DNA from: Victivallaceae bacterium
Lineage (GTDB): Bacteria > Verrucomicrobiota > Lentisphaeria > Victivallales > Victivallaceae
Length of the DNA: 47,549 bases
NCBI GenBank assembly: GCA_028709805.1
Contig: JAQUTL010000021.1
Span: 1 to 47,549, forward strand
Direction: 5' to 3'
Position 1 is the first letter of the stretch. Each line of letters begins with the position of its first letter. The notes under the pieces are model-generated. The model saw nothing but the letters and a program-made list of their open reading frames with translations, was not told the origin of the DNA and searched no databases. Shown one piece after another: positions 24,855 to 37,900 of this stretch. The position numbers were made by a program, and so were the translations under genes.

Positions 24855-25706
24855 ATGAAAAAGAAAATCGGATTTATCGACCTGTACATCGATGAGTGGC
24901 ATGCAAATCATTATCCGGAATGGATTCGCGGCAGCAAGCTGGCCGATCAGTTTGAAATTCATATGGCGTGGGAACGGGAGAGCCGCCCCGGATTGCGTCC
25001 GCTGGCAAAGTGGTGCGAGGATTTTCAGGTGACTCCGGCGCGGAGCCAGGAGGAACTGATCGAAAAATGCGATTGTCTGATCGTTCTGGCGCCGAGCAAT
25101 CCCGAGGTGCATGAGTCGCTGGCGGAGCAGGCGCTCAAAAGCGGGAAACGGCTTTATATGGACAAACCGTTCGCCCCCGACAAGGCGACCGCCGCCAGAA
25201 TCTTTGAGCTTGCCGCAAAATACAACACCCCGATGTTTTCCAGTTCCGCGCTGCGTTTTACCAATGAGATCGCCGAACTGAAGCGCACCGTGTTCAAGGA
25301 CGAGAAGATCGAGTTCGCCTCGGCCACCGGCAGCGGGTCGTCCTATTGGGAATATTGCATTCACATGTTCGAGATGATCTCCACACTGCTTGGCACCGGC
25401 GCGGTCCGGTTGATGCAGACTTCGGCTGGAGTCAACAAGCATGTGGTGATCGAATACAACGACGGCCGGGTGGGGACGATTTCCTATGCTCCCGAAATGC
25501 CGTATCAGTTTATTGCCGCCGGTGCCAAACAATGCCGAGCGGTCAATCAGTGCAGCAATTTCTTCCCGACGATGATTGAAACCATTCTTGAATTCTTCAA
25601 CGGAGCGCCGATTCCGGTTCCTCATGAGGCAACACTGGAGATCGCCGCAATGGTCGGCCAAAGCATCAAAGCGCAGACTCAAGTGAACACCTGGTTTGAG
25701 TTGTAA
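24855..25706 (+). CDS. Gfo/Idh/MocA-type oxidoreductase-like protein
   Basis: 283 residues from ATG 24855 (AAGGAG six bases ahead). The central part fits the family: DCLIVLAPSNPEVHESLAEQALKSGKRLYMDKPFAPD, where DKP stands for the usual EKP that holds the nicotinamide ribose. A C-terminal alpha/beta domain follows. Odd is the N-terminus: KIGFIDLYIDEWHANHYPEWI lacks the GxGxxG/A nucleotide loop, so normal NAD(P) binding is doubtful. It could be a divergent sugar dehydrogenase, an enzyme with a retained cofactor, or a non-catalytic relative. It follows the LacI gene, suggesting carbohydrate use, and ends at a strong terminator. Confidence 0.75.
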   Translation: MKKKIGFIDLYIDEWHANHYPEWIRGSKLADQFEIHMAWERESRPGLRPLAKWCEDFQVTPARSQEELIEKCDCLIVLAPSNPEVHESLAEQALKSGKRLYMDKPFAPDKATAARIFELAAKYNTPMFSSSALRFTNEIAELKRTVFKDEKIEFASATGSGSSYWEYCIHMFEMISTLLGTGAVRLMQTSAGVNKHVVIEYNDGRVGTISYAPEMPYQFIAAGAKQCRAVNQCSNFFPTMIETILEFFNGAPIPVPHEATLEIAAMVGQSIKAQTQVNTWFEL

Positions 25707-25722
25707 GCGAAATATTTTTCGC
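25707..25722. repeat. Short inverted repeat before the terminator
   Basis: GCGAAA and TTTCGC flank a TATT loop immediately after the stop codon at 25706 and eight bases before the main terminator. It probably forms a small 3'-end hairpin in the transcript. Confidence 0.5.
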
Positions 25723-25729
25723 GTATCTG

Positions 25730-25760
25730 ATCCCGGAACCTTTTGTTCCGGGATTTTTTT
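25730..25760 (+). terminator. Strong intrinsic terminator after the oxidoreductase gene
   Basis: ATCCCGGAAC and GTTCCGGGAT form a perfect ten-base stem around CTTTT, followed by seven T. It closes the panC-hisD-lacI-oxidoreductase region and isolates the giant gene. Confidence 0.95.
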
Positions 25761-25875
25761 ATATATATTATTACTATACATTAATATAAGAGCGCCGTTT
25801 TTTCCCCTCGCATTGCGCATTTTTATCAGACATCAAAAAAAAGTGATTTTTTCTGTTCAACCCCCTTGACAGCTA

Positions 25876-25903
25876 TTGCAATTTGAAAAAGTGAGGTTAT
25901 ACT
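25876..25903 (+). promoter_or_regulatory. Promoter of the giant repeat-protein gene
   Basis: TTGCAA (25876-25881), 16 bases, then TATACT (25898-25903). Transcription should start near 25910, leaving a leader of about 85 bases. A TTGACA at 25866-25871 is spaced too far from any -10 to be used directly. The 25761-25994 stretch is AT-rich and holds no other gene. Confidence 0.6.
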
Positions 25904-25960
25904 TATCGTGTGCAATAATATATTTTAAATGTTCGCTTTTTAAAAAAACGACCAACAAAC

Positions 25961-25975
25961 GTGGATAGAATCCAC
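25961..25975 (+). promoter_or_regulatory. Leader hairpin ahead of the giant gene
   Basis: GTGGAT and ATCCAC flank a three-base loop, ending six bases before the AAAAGGGG ribosome site (25981-25988), which is itself six bases before the ATG. Such a hairpin may protect the long mRNA or affect initiation. Confidence 0.45.
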
Positions 25976-25994
25976 AAAACAAAAGGGGTGTAGT

Positions 25995-28900
25995 ATGGCT
26001 TTTACAGAAAATGTAAATGCAGAAAACTCTCCAGTAATCGGAGAGACCGTGGACGGCGCTCAGACAGTGGCGTCCGGCGGTATCGCTCAGAACACCACAA
26101 TCGTGACGGGCGGTAAGCAAACCGTTCTGACCGGTGGTGTGACCAGCGGTGTGACCGTCGAAGCTGGCGGCGTACTGAACGGCATGGGCGCTGGAGCGCT
26201 CGGCGGACAGTATTCCGACGTGGTGGTCTCCGGAGCCGGAGCCGCCATGCAGATTCAGGGAGCTGGAACGGTGGTGGATAAGCTTGCCGTTCTTGGTTCT
26301 GATTTTGCCAAAGTGGAGCTTTGGGACGGCGCCAGCGCCACCAATGTCAAAGTCAACGCGGGCAGCCAGATCGCGATGGGAGCCGGCAAGGTCGGCGCCT
26401 ATTTGATCGTCACCGGCGCCAACGCTGCGGCAGAGTATGTCGAAATATCCAATTACGGTTCCGCTTCGGTCTATAACGGCGGCTATATCAGCGACGTTAC
26501 CGTTTCCGACGGCGGCGTGCTGGCGATGAGCTATCGCAAATTGATTGACGGCAGCACCGGCGGCGTGGCCAACAACGTCACCATGAACGAAGGCGGCGTT
26601 TTCTGGGTTGGCACTCTCGGCTCGAAAGCCTACAATGTCACCTTCAATCCGGGCAGTCTGCTTTCCGGATTCGGCGCCGGAGCCAACGGAACCACTTTCT
26701 ACACCAGCTGGGTGGTTGGCAATGACGGCGTGACCCGCGAACTTGAGAACTGGGACGGCAACGACTACACCGTGGTCAATGGTCTTACCCTTCTTATTTC
26801 CAACAGCATCTCCGACGGCAAGGGCATATATCTGCTTGATTACAGCAAGATTATCCTGGACGGCGGCGCGATTCAGAAGTCAGTTGAGGACAACAGCTTC
26901 GTTTTTGCCACCGACGACGACATCAACATCCGCGTGGTCGATCCGGTTTCCAAAGAGATTCTTGACTCCAACGTTTACAGCAACTGGCAGGTTGCCGGCA
27001 ATCAGAAGTTCATCCTCAACAACGGCGCCGTCACCGACGGTCTGATCGTTTACGAGGGCGGCTCGCTCTCCGGCGTTTATGTCGGCCGTCCGGGGCCAAT
27101 CAGCGCCGCAGCCGGCACCATCATCACCAACGGCCGCTATGTTTTCAATGACGGCACGGTGAAGAACTTCTCCTGCGGCAACGGTCGCGCCGAGAATATG
27201 ATCATCGAGGACGGCAGTTTCATCATCAACGGCTGGGCCGGTTCTTACACCGAGGCCGGATTCGGTTCCGGCGGCATCGTCAAGAACACCACCATGATCG
27301 GCGGCACCTATGTGCAGGGCAACTTCGCCTATTCCGACGGCGTCACCGTCAGCAACGGAACCGCGCTTCAGCTCTACGGCTATGACACGCTGCTCAACGG
27401 CGTGAATCTTGACGAGGCGGAAGACAGCGTCTACCGCAACTTCTCGATCGTCGGCGGCGTGGCTTCCGGCCTCATTATTGAGAACGGCGGTCTGCTGATG
27501 CTGTCCGCCGGTCTGGTTTCCGCCGACGGCAGCTTGCCGGAGCAGACGCCAACCAAGGCCGAGAACATCATCGTCCGCAACTTCCTGCCGGAAGGCGGAC
27601 TCGCGGTCAACAACAATCGCGCCGACAAGCGCAGCTATATGACTATGGCCTCCGGCACCTCCGTTACCAATCTTCTCGTTGGCAACGGCGGCTACCTCAA
27701 GGCTTTCGCCGGTTCCGAAATCGTCAACGGCAAGATCGACAAGGGTGGTGCGTTTGACATCGCCATCGATGCCGCGAGCAAGTTTGAGGTCAACGTCAAC
27801 GGCTCCACCGTCACGTTCACCGGCACCGCGCTCAATGATTTCACATGGGACACCAGCAATGCCGATCAGGTTTTCACCTTTACGGAATCCGGCATCGCCG
27901 CGATCACCGAAGTCAACAACCTGGTCATCAATTCGGCCGGTTTCAATGCCGGCAGCAATCGCGTTTACAACAACGTTGAAGTCAACGCCACGTTCAACGT
28001 CGGCGCCGGCAACACCTACAACAACGTTTCCGTCACCGATAACACCTGCGTGATGTATGAAGCCAGCACGATCAACGGTTTTGTTGTCAACGGAGCCACC
28101 AGCTTCATCCAGTTCACCACCGGCACGGTCACCAATACCGAGCTGTGGGGCGGCAAGATCGAAGCGGCCGGAAATCTGGTCATGGACGGAACCGTTGTCG
28201 ACGGCACGTTGTTCAACACCCCGGTCGGTGAAGTCGGCGACAGCAGTCCGGATCATCAGACCACTCAGCTGGTGGCTTACGCCGACGGCGTGGTCCTGAA
28301 GAACACCCGGATTCAGAACGGCGGTTCCGCGTTCCTGTACAATGGCGCGACCGCGGTTGGTTCCGGCAATCTGTCCGTTTATTATCCGGACGGCACCACG
28401 GTGGCGACCACCACCGCCGGTCTCGTTGTGGACAAAGGCGGCGTGCTCTATTTGACCAACTGGGGACTGGCCACCGACACCAGCTGCACCATTGAGGGAG
28501 ACCTCTGGGTCAACGGCGGCGGCACACTGTACCTCGGCTCGACCAACAATAAGATCGGCCGCATCCAGACCATGACCGGCGCCATCATCACCGGCATCGC
28601 CAACGGCACGGTGATCGACAGCATCATCCTGCGCGGCGCGGATATCATGATCGACACCAAGCTGACGATCAACAACGTCATTCAGGGCAACAATCAGTCG
28701 ATCGACGGCGGCACCGTCGGTGTCTGGACCAACAACTACGGTATCCTGACGCTCAATGACGGTATCGTTTCCAGCTACATCCAGAACAACGGCACCAACG
28801 CCGGAGTCAAACTGGTCATGAACGGCGGTCTGGTTGAGAATCTTAACCTTACCAAGAACGGCGCCGTCCAGCAGATTCTCGGCGGTACTGTCATGTCCGG

Positions 28901-31900
28901 CACCATTCAGGCGGGCGGAATTTCCGACGCCGGAGCGGTCGAAGGCGCTGAGATCAACATCAGCAACTTCTCCATCGGCGGCACTGCGGCGGCTGATTTC
29001 AGTCAGGCTAAACTTGACAGTCTCAAGGTCACCGGCGGCTCGCTCAATGTGACCGGCACGGCCAATATTGACGGCGTCGAGCAGACCGGCGGCGTCATCA
29101 ACATCTACAACGCCGTGGCCGACGCCAGCGTCACCAGCGCCACGATGAACATCATCAACCCGGCCGGTTCTGTGGACGGGCTGAAGGTCTACAACGCCAC
29201 GGTCACGCTGAAGGGCGATGACACCGACAATGTGATGCTGAACAACGCCACCATCGGCGGAACCGGCAAGACCACCTTCATCCAGGCGATGATCGGCAAG
29301 GCCACCAACATTGTTATGAACGGCGGTAAATACGAGGCGATGGGCACCCACCGCATCGACGGCATGATCGTTGACGGTGCCAACCTTGACGCCACGACCC
29401 GCAATCAGCTGATTGCCTACGCGGCCGGCGTTACGGTTGACAATCTGACGCTGAAAGCCGGCGGATCGGCCTACTTCTACAACGGTGCCAACGTCGGCGC
29501 CGGAACCATGGTCGAAGCCGGCGGCGTTCTTTATCTGACTGACCGCAATTTGAGCGGCGCCACCACCTGCAACGTCACCTCCGATCTCGACATCTACGGC
29601 GAACTGTACATGGGCGGAACCGCCAATGTGTTCGGCGACGATGTGGTGATCCGTGCTTACAAGGACGCCAAGGTTTCCGGCATTGCCAGCGGCACGGTCA
29701 TCAAGAACATCGAGCTCTGGGGCGCCGCCATCGCCATCGCCGACGGCGTGACGATCAACAAGGCCGATCAGTACGGCGATCAGCAGATCGACGGCGGAAC
29801 GGCTTCCAGCTGGATCAACCACGGCGGTATTCTCACCGTCAATTCCGGTACGGTCAACACCTATACCGATGCGGCGGACGCTGTGGGCGGCGTGGTGATC
29901 AACGGCGGTTCGGTTGACAGCCTTACCATCGCCAACGGCAGCAATAAGAACGCCCTTTTCGGCGGCTCCATCGGCAGCCTGACCGTTTCCAGCGGCGAGT
30001 TCTATGACAACGACTGGTACACCGGCGTTCCGCCAACGGTTTTCGGCAGCGGCACGATCGGTTCGATCGACATCACCGGCGGCAATGTCTATCTGCTGAG
30101 CGACAACACCAAGGTCACCGGCGGAGTCAAGATCTCCGGCGGTATGGTCTGGGTCGGCGGTCCGGGCTGGGGACAGAACAACGGCAAGGTTGAGAACATC
30201 ACCATGACCGGCGGCACCACCAGAATCGACGGCACCGTCAAGAATATGGTCATGTCCGGCGGCATCATCAGTCTGGCCGGCGGCACCATCGACGGCGGCA
30301 CGTTCTCCGGCGGCGAGCTGGTGAACTGGGTCGGTCTGGCCTCCTCCGGAACGGTCAGCAACGTGGCGGTCACCGGCGTGACCGGACTGTCCGCGGACAG
30401 CACCATCTGGAACAACCTTGATATTCAGCTCACCGGAGCCGGGTATATCAACTTTGGCGTCCGGAATACTTTCAATACATTGAAGAGCACCAACAAGGTC
30501 AGCTTCGGTTCCGGCAGTGTCATCAACGGCGCGAAGTTCGATTCCGGCGCGGTTGTCGTCGGCAACAACGTCACCTACAATGACATTGAGTTCCGCGGCG
30601 CCGGCAGCTGGGCGCAGATCGGCACCGGTGCGGTGGTGAACGGGCTTAAGATGTACGACAAGACCAAGTTCGAAGCCTGTGCCGGAATCCGTGTCAGCAA
30701 CGCCGTCATCGACGGCGCCGGCGTGACCAAGGCGGACGGCAGTCCGCTCGCGTTCGGCGACCACAAGATCGGTGCGCATCTCGGTGTCTACGGCGCCGAT
30801 GCGATCGCGTCCGGGGTTCAGCTGATCAATCACGGTTCGGCCACCGTCTTCAACGGCGGCAAGATCGAGGCGTTCACCGCCACCGACGGCGGCGCGCTTT
30901 ATCTGCGCGGCTGGAGCGTCCCAACCACCGCGGCGACCGGTTCGGCCGTCAACGGCACCATCACCGCCACCGGCGGAATCTGGTATGCCGGCGGCACGCT
31001 GAAGGACGTCACCATTGAGAACGGCGCCTGGAAGCGGATGGAATACAGCGGTCTGACGATTATGGACAATGTGAAGTTCGGCCATGCCGACGGCACTTAT
31101 ACCACCATCAGCTGCAACGTTGCGGCCGGAACCGGCGCACTGGTTCTGGGCGACGGCGATGTGTTCAAGGGCAACTGGACGGCCGGCGGCGGAGTCGGAG
31201 CTGTTGGCGGCGTCGAGGTCACCATGACCGACAAGGCCACGCTTCTCGGCTGGAATCTCGGCAGTGCCACGATCCACGGCACTGTGGTTTTCGCCGACGG
31301 CACCAGCAAGGCCTTCGCCATGGGCGAAACCAACAATCAGGGCGGAAAGCACGCTCAGGGCGTTTACTTCTACAACGGTTCGGCCGTACTCGGTTCCGGC
31401 AGCGCCACGGTCGATGAGACGGGGGCGGTCAGCTTCAAGCAGAACACCGCCGACGACCTCTACTTTGACGGCGGCACGTTTGTGCTCGGCGGCATGACCA
31501 ATGTCACCAATCTGAAGTTCGTCAACGGCGCCAGTCTCCAGACCTACAGCAATGCCAACGTTCAGGGCGTCAATCTTGACGAGGCGGAAGACAGCATCTA
31601 CCGCAACTTCTCCATGAGCAACGGCGTTGCTTCCGGCGTGATTCTGGACAACGGCGGTTTCCTGCAGTTGTTCTATGCCGGTCAGAACTGGAAGGGCAAC
31701 ACTCCGAGCCCGGCCGGCTTTGCCAAGGACATGATCGTCCGCGGCAAGCGCGATGCCGCGTTCGGCAACTACGGCGCCGCGAACATCACCGACTACGCCG
31801 GCGGCAGCTTCCTGCTGCTCAATGACGGCACGGGCGGCGACAATGTGATCGTTGAATCCGGCGCGGCCATCCGCTTCACCGGGTCCGGCGCCAATGTCAC

Positions 31901-34900
31901 CAACCTGACGCTGAACGAAGGAGCGATCATCAAGATCGACGCCATGGCCGGCACGATGAACATCAGCGGCAAACACGTCGGCGGTGATTTCTCGATCAAC
32001 AAGGACGGCATCAACAACGTGCGTTTGGACGGCGCTCTGTCCTACATCAAGTTCGCCGCCGGCTACACCGCTCCGACGATCACCAACCTGACGCTTGACC
32101 ACAACGCCGCAATTGCGTTGAACAATGCGACGGTCAACGGCATGAATATCGTCAACGCCGACAAGTATTACACTTTCGGCAGCGGCAACGTCGTTTCCGG
32201 TCTTACAATCAACGATGCGCTGGTTTCCTTCGCCGAAGGCAACAACTTCAGCAAGGTGACGCTTACCGGCGACAAGTCGATTGCGACCATGTACGCCAAT
32301 TCCACGATTGACGGCTTCACGATCGACGGCGGCCTGACCTGGACTCAGTTCATGGCCGGTACGCTGAAGAACGCCACCATGCTCGGCGGCAAGATCGAAG
32401 CGGCCGGCAATCTGATCATCGAAGGGATCACGATCGACGGCACCAAGTATCATACCGAAGTCGGCGACACCGCCGACACGTCGGCCGATCACAAGACCAC
32501 TCAGCTGGTTGCGTACAGCAACGGCGTGGCCATCACCAACCTGCGTGCCACGAACTACGGCTCGGCGCACGTTTACAACGGCGCGCTGCTCATCGGCGAG
32601 GGCAACCTCACCGTGACGCGTGCTTCCGACGGTCATGTCTGGACCACCAGCGCCGGCGCGGTCGTCGAATCCGGCGGCGTGCTCTACATGTGCGACTGGA
32701 AGAAGACTGCGGACGGACAGGGCGGCGTTGTGGCCGGCGAACTGTGGGTGAACGAGGGCGGTACGCTGTATCTCGGCAACAATACCTTCAGCATCGACAA
32801 GATCCAGACCACCGGCGGCGCCACCATCACCGGCATCGTCTCCAACACCACCATCAAGGACATTGTGCTGCGCGGCGCGAATATCACGATCGACGAGAAA
32901 TTGACGATCGAAAACGCGATTCAGGGCAACAATCAGTCCATCGACGGCGGCACGGTCATCAGTTGGACCAACAACTACGGCGTTCTGACCCTGAACTCCG
33001 GTACGGTCGGCACCTACGTCGGTGCGGCCGGCGGCGGAGCGAAACTGGTTATGTCCGGCGGTATGATCGGTGAAGTCAATCTGACCGGCAATTCCACGAA
33101 GAACGTGTTCCTCGGCGGTACGGTCGAAAGCCTGTATGCCGACAAGGCCGGCGGCGGAGTGGTCGACTTTATCGACATCCCGGCCGGCGAAGGCAGTTCT
33201 ACCCGCGTTTACGGCAGCGCCACGCTGAACGGCGTGACGATCAAGGGCAACGGCGGTTATATCGCCGGAACCTGGTCATGGGACGGCGCCGGCATCGACC
33301 TGTGGAGCGACAACTCCGTGGCCAACGACCTGGTCGTTGACGGCGGCGTGGCCAGCATCGGGCGTTACGACAACGGCCTGACCAAGGCGACGGTCAACAA
33401 CGTCACGGTCACCAACAAGGGTATGCTGCGCATCGACTCCATCGCCAACAACGTCACCTTGAAGAGCGGCACGCTGTCGGTCTACGGCGGCGTCATCGAC
33501 GGCGTTCAGATGACCGGCGGCGCCATCGCCAACTACGGCAGCCATCGCGGCACGATCAAGAATGCCACGCTGAGCGCTGCCGAAGCCGGAAGCGCCGCGT
33601 TGAACATCGGGGCCACGCTGATCGACTGGGTCAACCTCACGGTCGAGGGCGGATTCAGCGGTTACACCACCTTCGGCGCCGGAAGCACGGTCAACGGACT
33701 GACCGCTTCCAGCAGCGTCGCGGTCGGCAAGTGCACGACCGTAACCAACGTTGAACTCAACAACGGCGCGGTTCTCACCAACTACAACGGCGCGGCCATC
33801 GACGGCCTCACCATCTATGGCGATGGACTGAAGACCTGGGCGCAGTGCACCACCGGTTCGGTCAAGACGCTGGCTCTCTACGGCGACGCGAAATACGAAG
33901 CCGCCGGGACCAACCAGGTCAACGGCGCGGTCGTTGACGCCGACGGCGTTGAAGTCGCGTTCAAGGAGATCAAGGTTGGTGCGCATCTGGTGCTTTACGC
34001 TGCCGATGTGGTCGCCAATGACGTCACTCTGCTCAACCGCGGTTCGGCCACCCTTTATAACGGGGCCACGCTGAACAACGCGCTCGCTTATGACGGCGGC
34101 GCGGTCTACATGGTTGGCTGGAAGGGCGAGACTCCGGCGGTCGGCGGCACGCTGAACGACGCGGTCATCAAGTCCACCGGCGCGTTCTGGTACAAGGGCG
34201 GCGTGGTGAACAACATCACGATCGAAAGCGGCGCCACGGTTGAAATCAACGCCAGCTACAAGGACAAGTTCAGCGGTACCTACGTTGACATTCCCGGCAT
34301 CGGCGATCTTGGGTTTGCGCTCAAGGGCGACGGCACCGGCAGCTTTGTCGCGATGGCCGGAACCACGTTTGCCGGCAACTGGTCGGCGGGCGGCGGAATT
34401 GACGGCAGCGCCAATCTGAGCAGTCTCTGGGTGTTCGAAGGCGCGTCCCTCCGCGGCTGGAATCTCTCTTCCGCCGTGGTCAACGGCAAGTACGTCGACG
34501 GCGAAGGCAATATCCACAAGATGGTTATGGGCGCTTCCAACGAGTTCGGCGGAAAGCATGCCGAGAACGTCTATGTGTACAACGGGTCGGCCGTGATTGA
34601 AAACGGAACCTACCAGTTGAGCGAAGCGGGCGATGTAACTGTCAAGTACAATACCGGCAAGGGATTGATCTTTGACAATTCGCTGTTCGTGCTCGGTTCG
34701 CTGGCCAAGGCTTCCGACGTCACGTTCCGTAACCACGTTGTCTTCCAGACCTCCACCAATGCCGGCATCAGCGGCGTGAACTATGACGAGGGCGAGGACA
34801 GCCTTTATCGCAACTTCTCGATCGTCGACGGAAAAGCCACCGGACTCATTCTTGAGAACGGCGGTTCGCTGGAACTGAACTATGCCGGACAGGGCTGGGG

Positions 34901-37900
34901 CGGCAATGCTCCGAGTGTGGCCGGCGAAGCCCAGAACATCATCGTTCGCGGCGCCGAGTCCAAGCTGACGATGAACAACGGCACCAAGGCCGACAATGTG
35001 TTCATCGGCTCCGGTTCGACGCTCGCCGCGCTCAACGCCGGCGAAGGAACTGTCAGCGCCACCAACGTCACCATTGAAGAAGGCGGCTACTATCAGTTCA
35101 ACAACGTCACCGCGGCCACCGCGCTCAGCGGCACCTACGCCGGCAAGGCTTTCAGCATGGCCGACGGAGTTGCGGACGGCATTGTGATGGACAACGACAA
35201 GTTGGTCTTCACGGTCAACGAGGGTATTGCCCTGAATAACGGCACCTTCACCGCCGGCGCTTTTGCGCTGAACGGCGCAGGCGTCTCTTTCGGCGGCACC
35301 ACCAAGTTGGCGCTTGCGGTTGATTCCAGCAAGATCAGCAAGATCTCCGGCGACTTCACCGCCACCGGAATTGAGCTGGCGTTCGGCGGCGAAGCTGTCA
35401 GTTTCAGCGGTCTGACCAAACTGACCGTTGACGGCGGCAAGTTCAGCACGCAGGACAATAACATGTACGGCGCCGACATCGTCTTCCAGGGCGGTGCCAA
35501 GGTTACGTGGACCGGCGGTTCGTTCGGTCGTGAAGGCTCTGCCTCCACCATGACCGTTACCGGCGACGGCACCACGCTTGACATTTCTTGGCAGCACTCC
35601 GGATGGGGCGGGTATGAAACCGTACTGAATGTTGAGGATGGCGCACAGGCCAATATCGGCATGTACACTTTCTTCAATACTGTCAACATCAACAAGGGCG
35701 GCGTCTATGTGGCCGACAGCCCGAGCAACAGCGGCAAACTCGGCACCATCAATGTGACCGACGGCTGGCTGCAGCTCGACGGCGCGGACAACACCTATAC
35801 CGGCAAAATCAATGTTGTCGGTAATGAAGACGCGAACACCTATGCGCAGGTCATCGGCACCGCCAGCGGCGTGGTCAAGGTCAGCGGCATCGGCGCGTTC
35901 TATGTCGGCTCCGGAAAATGGGGCGCCGGCAATGTCACCGGTGGTGTCACTGTCACGACCGGAAGCAAGGACAAGGGCAATGTCTGCCTGCGCAACGGTT
36001 CGCTGGTCGGCCTGAACATGAACGGCGGTACCTTCTGGTACTCCGGCAGCTACCGGATCGCCGACGATCAGGCGGCGGTTACGCTGAGCGGCGACGTCGC
36101 GTTTACCAACGCCATAATCAACTCCGGACTGGGCAACACTGTGGTGATGGATGCCAACAGCGCCGCCAGTCTGAAGCTGGGCAACTACACGACCGTCAAC
36201 TGCTCGATCGACGCGTCCAAACAGTACAACATTTCGCTCGGCGCGGAACTTGATTTCGCCGACGGCGTGAATGTGTCGGTCGGCTGGGTCAACGCGTTCG
36301 ACTTCTCCGGAGCCAAGAGCTTCGTGGTCAAGAGCGTGCTTGCCACCGACGCCGACCGGTTTGTCACCGGCGAAGATGGCATCATCTCGGTTGGAACCAT
36401 CACGGTTCACGGCAGCGAAGGCATGTATGTGCTCGGCGATGCCAAGTATCTTGATATGGAAGGCGGCATCACCGTCAAGGTCGGCGCACTGAGCGCCGCG
36501 GTTACTGAATTCAACAAGGCGTTCCTGACCAATGAGTCCTATGGGACCACCATGACGGTCAAGATCACCGTTGATGAAAACAACCAGGCTGTCATGACGG
36601 TCTTCCGCACCAGCAGCGCGGACAAGGTGCCCGCGAGCTGGCCGACCAGCTGGGCAGATGCTCCGATCCTTAACATTCCGGTTACCGCCGAAGACATGGC
36701 GACCTATGCGGTCAACGGCGTGATCGGTCTGCAGGAAGCCGGTCCGGCTGCTCAGGCGAAGTTCCTCTACAAGGACGTTGCCAACAACACCAACAACAAC
36801 CTCGCCCTGATCGACAGTGCCTGCAACGGCGCTTATGTGATCGGCGGCATGGTCAAGCCGAACCAGTGGGGCGCCCGCGCCAACACCTGGCTTGAAGTTA
36901 ACGGTGCGCAGCGTGTAAATGTCATCGGCGGCGGAACGGCCGAAGGCGGCAAAATCACCAATGCCAGCAACATCTACGTCAAGGGAGCCGACACCTCCGC
37001 CAGCGTCTATGGCGGCGGCGGCGCCGGATTCACGGTGGCCAATGTCAACATCGTTGTTGAAGACGCCACGATCAACCGTCTGTTCGGCGGCGGCTATGCC
37101 GACGGCAGCTGGGATGCGGCCAAGGTCATTACCGGATCTTCGGTCGGCGGCGACGTTACCGGCAACATCAATGTTGTGCTGACCAATGCGGTTATGCAGC
37201 GCGTCGTTATCGGCGGCGGCTACGGCAATGTCGGCGGCAACATCAATGTTGAAGTCAACAATGCGATTCGTTCCGCGGCCAACTTCTACGGCGGCACCAC
37301 CAGTACTGACACCAACACCACGGTCGGCGGCGACATCAGCCTGAAGATCAACGGCGGTATGTACAGCGGTATGTTCGTCGGCGGCAGTTTCGTCTACGGC
37401 AACGCCACCAGCACGATCAACGGCAACATCTCGATCTCGATCTCCGGAAACACCAAGCAGCTCAATGCTTATCGTCCGGACTTCAGCGAGACCGCCTGGA
37501 TCATCGGCGGCGGCTATACCTCCACGGCCGGTACGATCAACGTTGACGGCAACGTGTCGATCAACATTGTTGACAGCTATATCGGCAATGTGGTCGGCGG
37601 CGGCGCCGCGGCGGCGACCGGAACTTCGACTTCGGTCGGCGACATCGCCATTAAGATTGGCGGAAGCGTTGTCACCGGATTCGTGTTCGGCGGCGGTTAC
37701 TCCAACCTGATGGGCGTATCCAAGACCGGCGATGTCAGCATCACCATCGACTCCACCAAGGCTACCACGATCTACGGCAACATCTATGCCGGCGGCCGTG
37801 GCACCGCTTCACAGGTGGACGGCGATGTCAGCGTTGTGTTCACCGGCAAGGGCGAGAACCTGAACTTCTCCGGCGTTGTTTCCGGCAACGGCAACATCAC

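Noticed and set aside
25866-25871. TTGACA as the -35 of the giant gene
   Set aside because: The nearest good -10 (TATACT) is 26 bases away; TTGCAA at 25876 gives a normal 16-base spacer.
26880-32636. A 1,918-codon open frame on the minus strand within the giant gene
   Set aside because: It is antisense to a clearly repetitive real coding frame. Such frames stay open because the sense gene avoids TTA, CTA and TCA codons. The translation shows no domain, signal or plausible start site, and it mirrors the sense repeats.
33276-36410. A 1,044-codon open frame on the minus strand within the giant gene
   Set aside because: The same codon-bias effect as the larger antisense frame; no ribosome site or recognisable protein.
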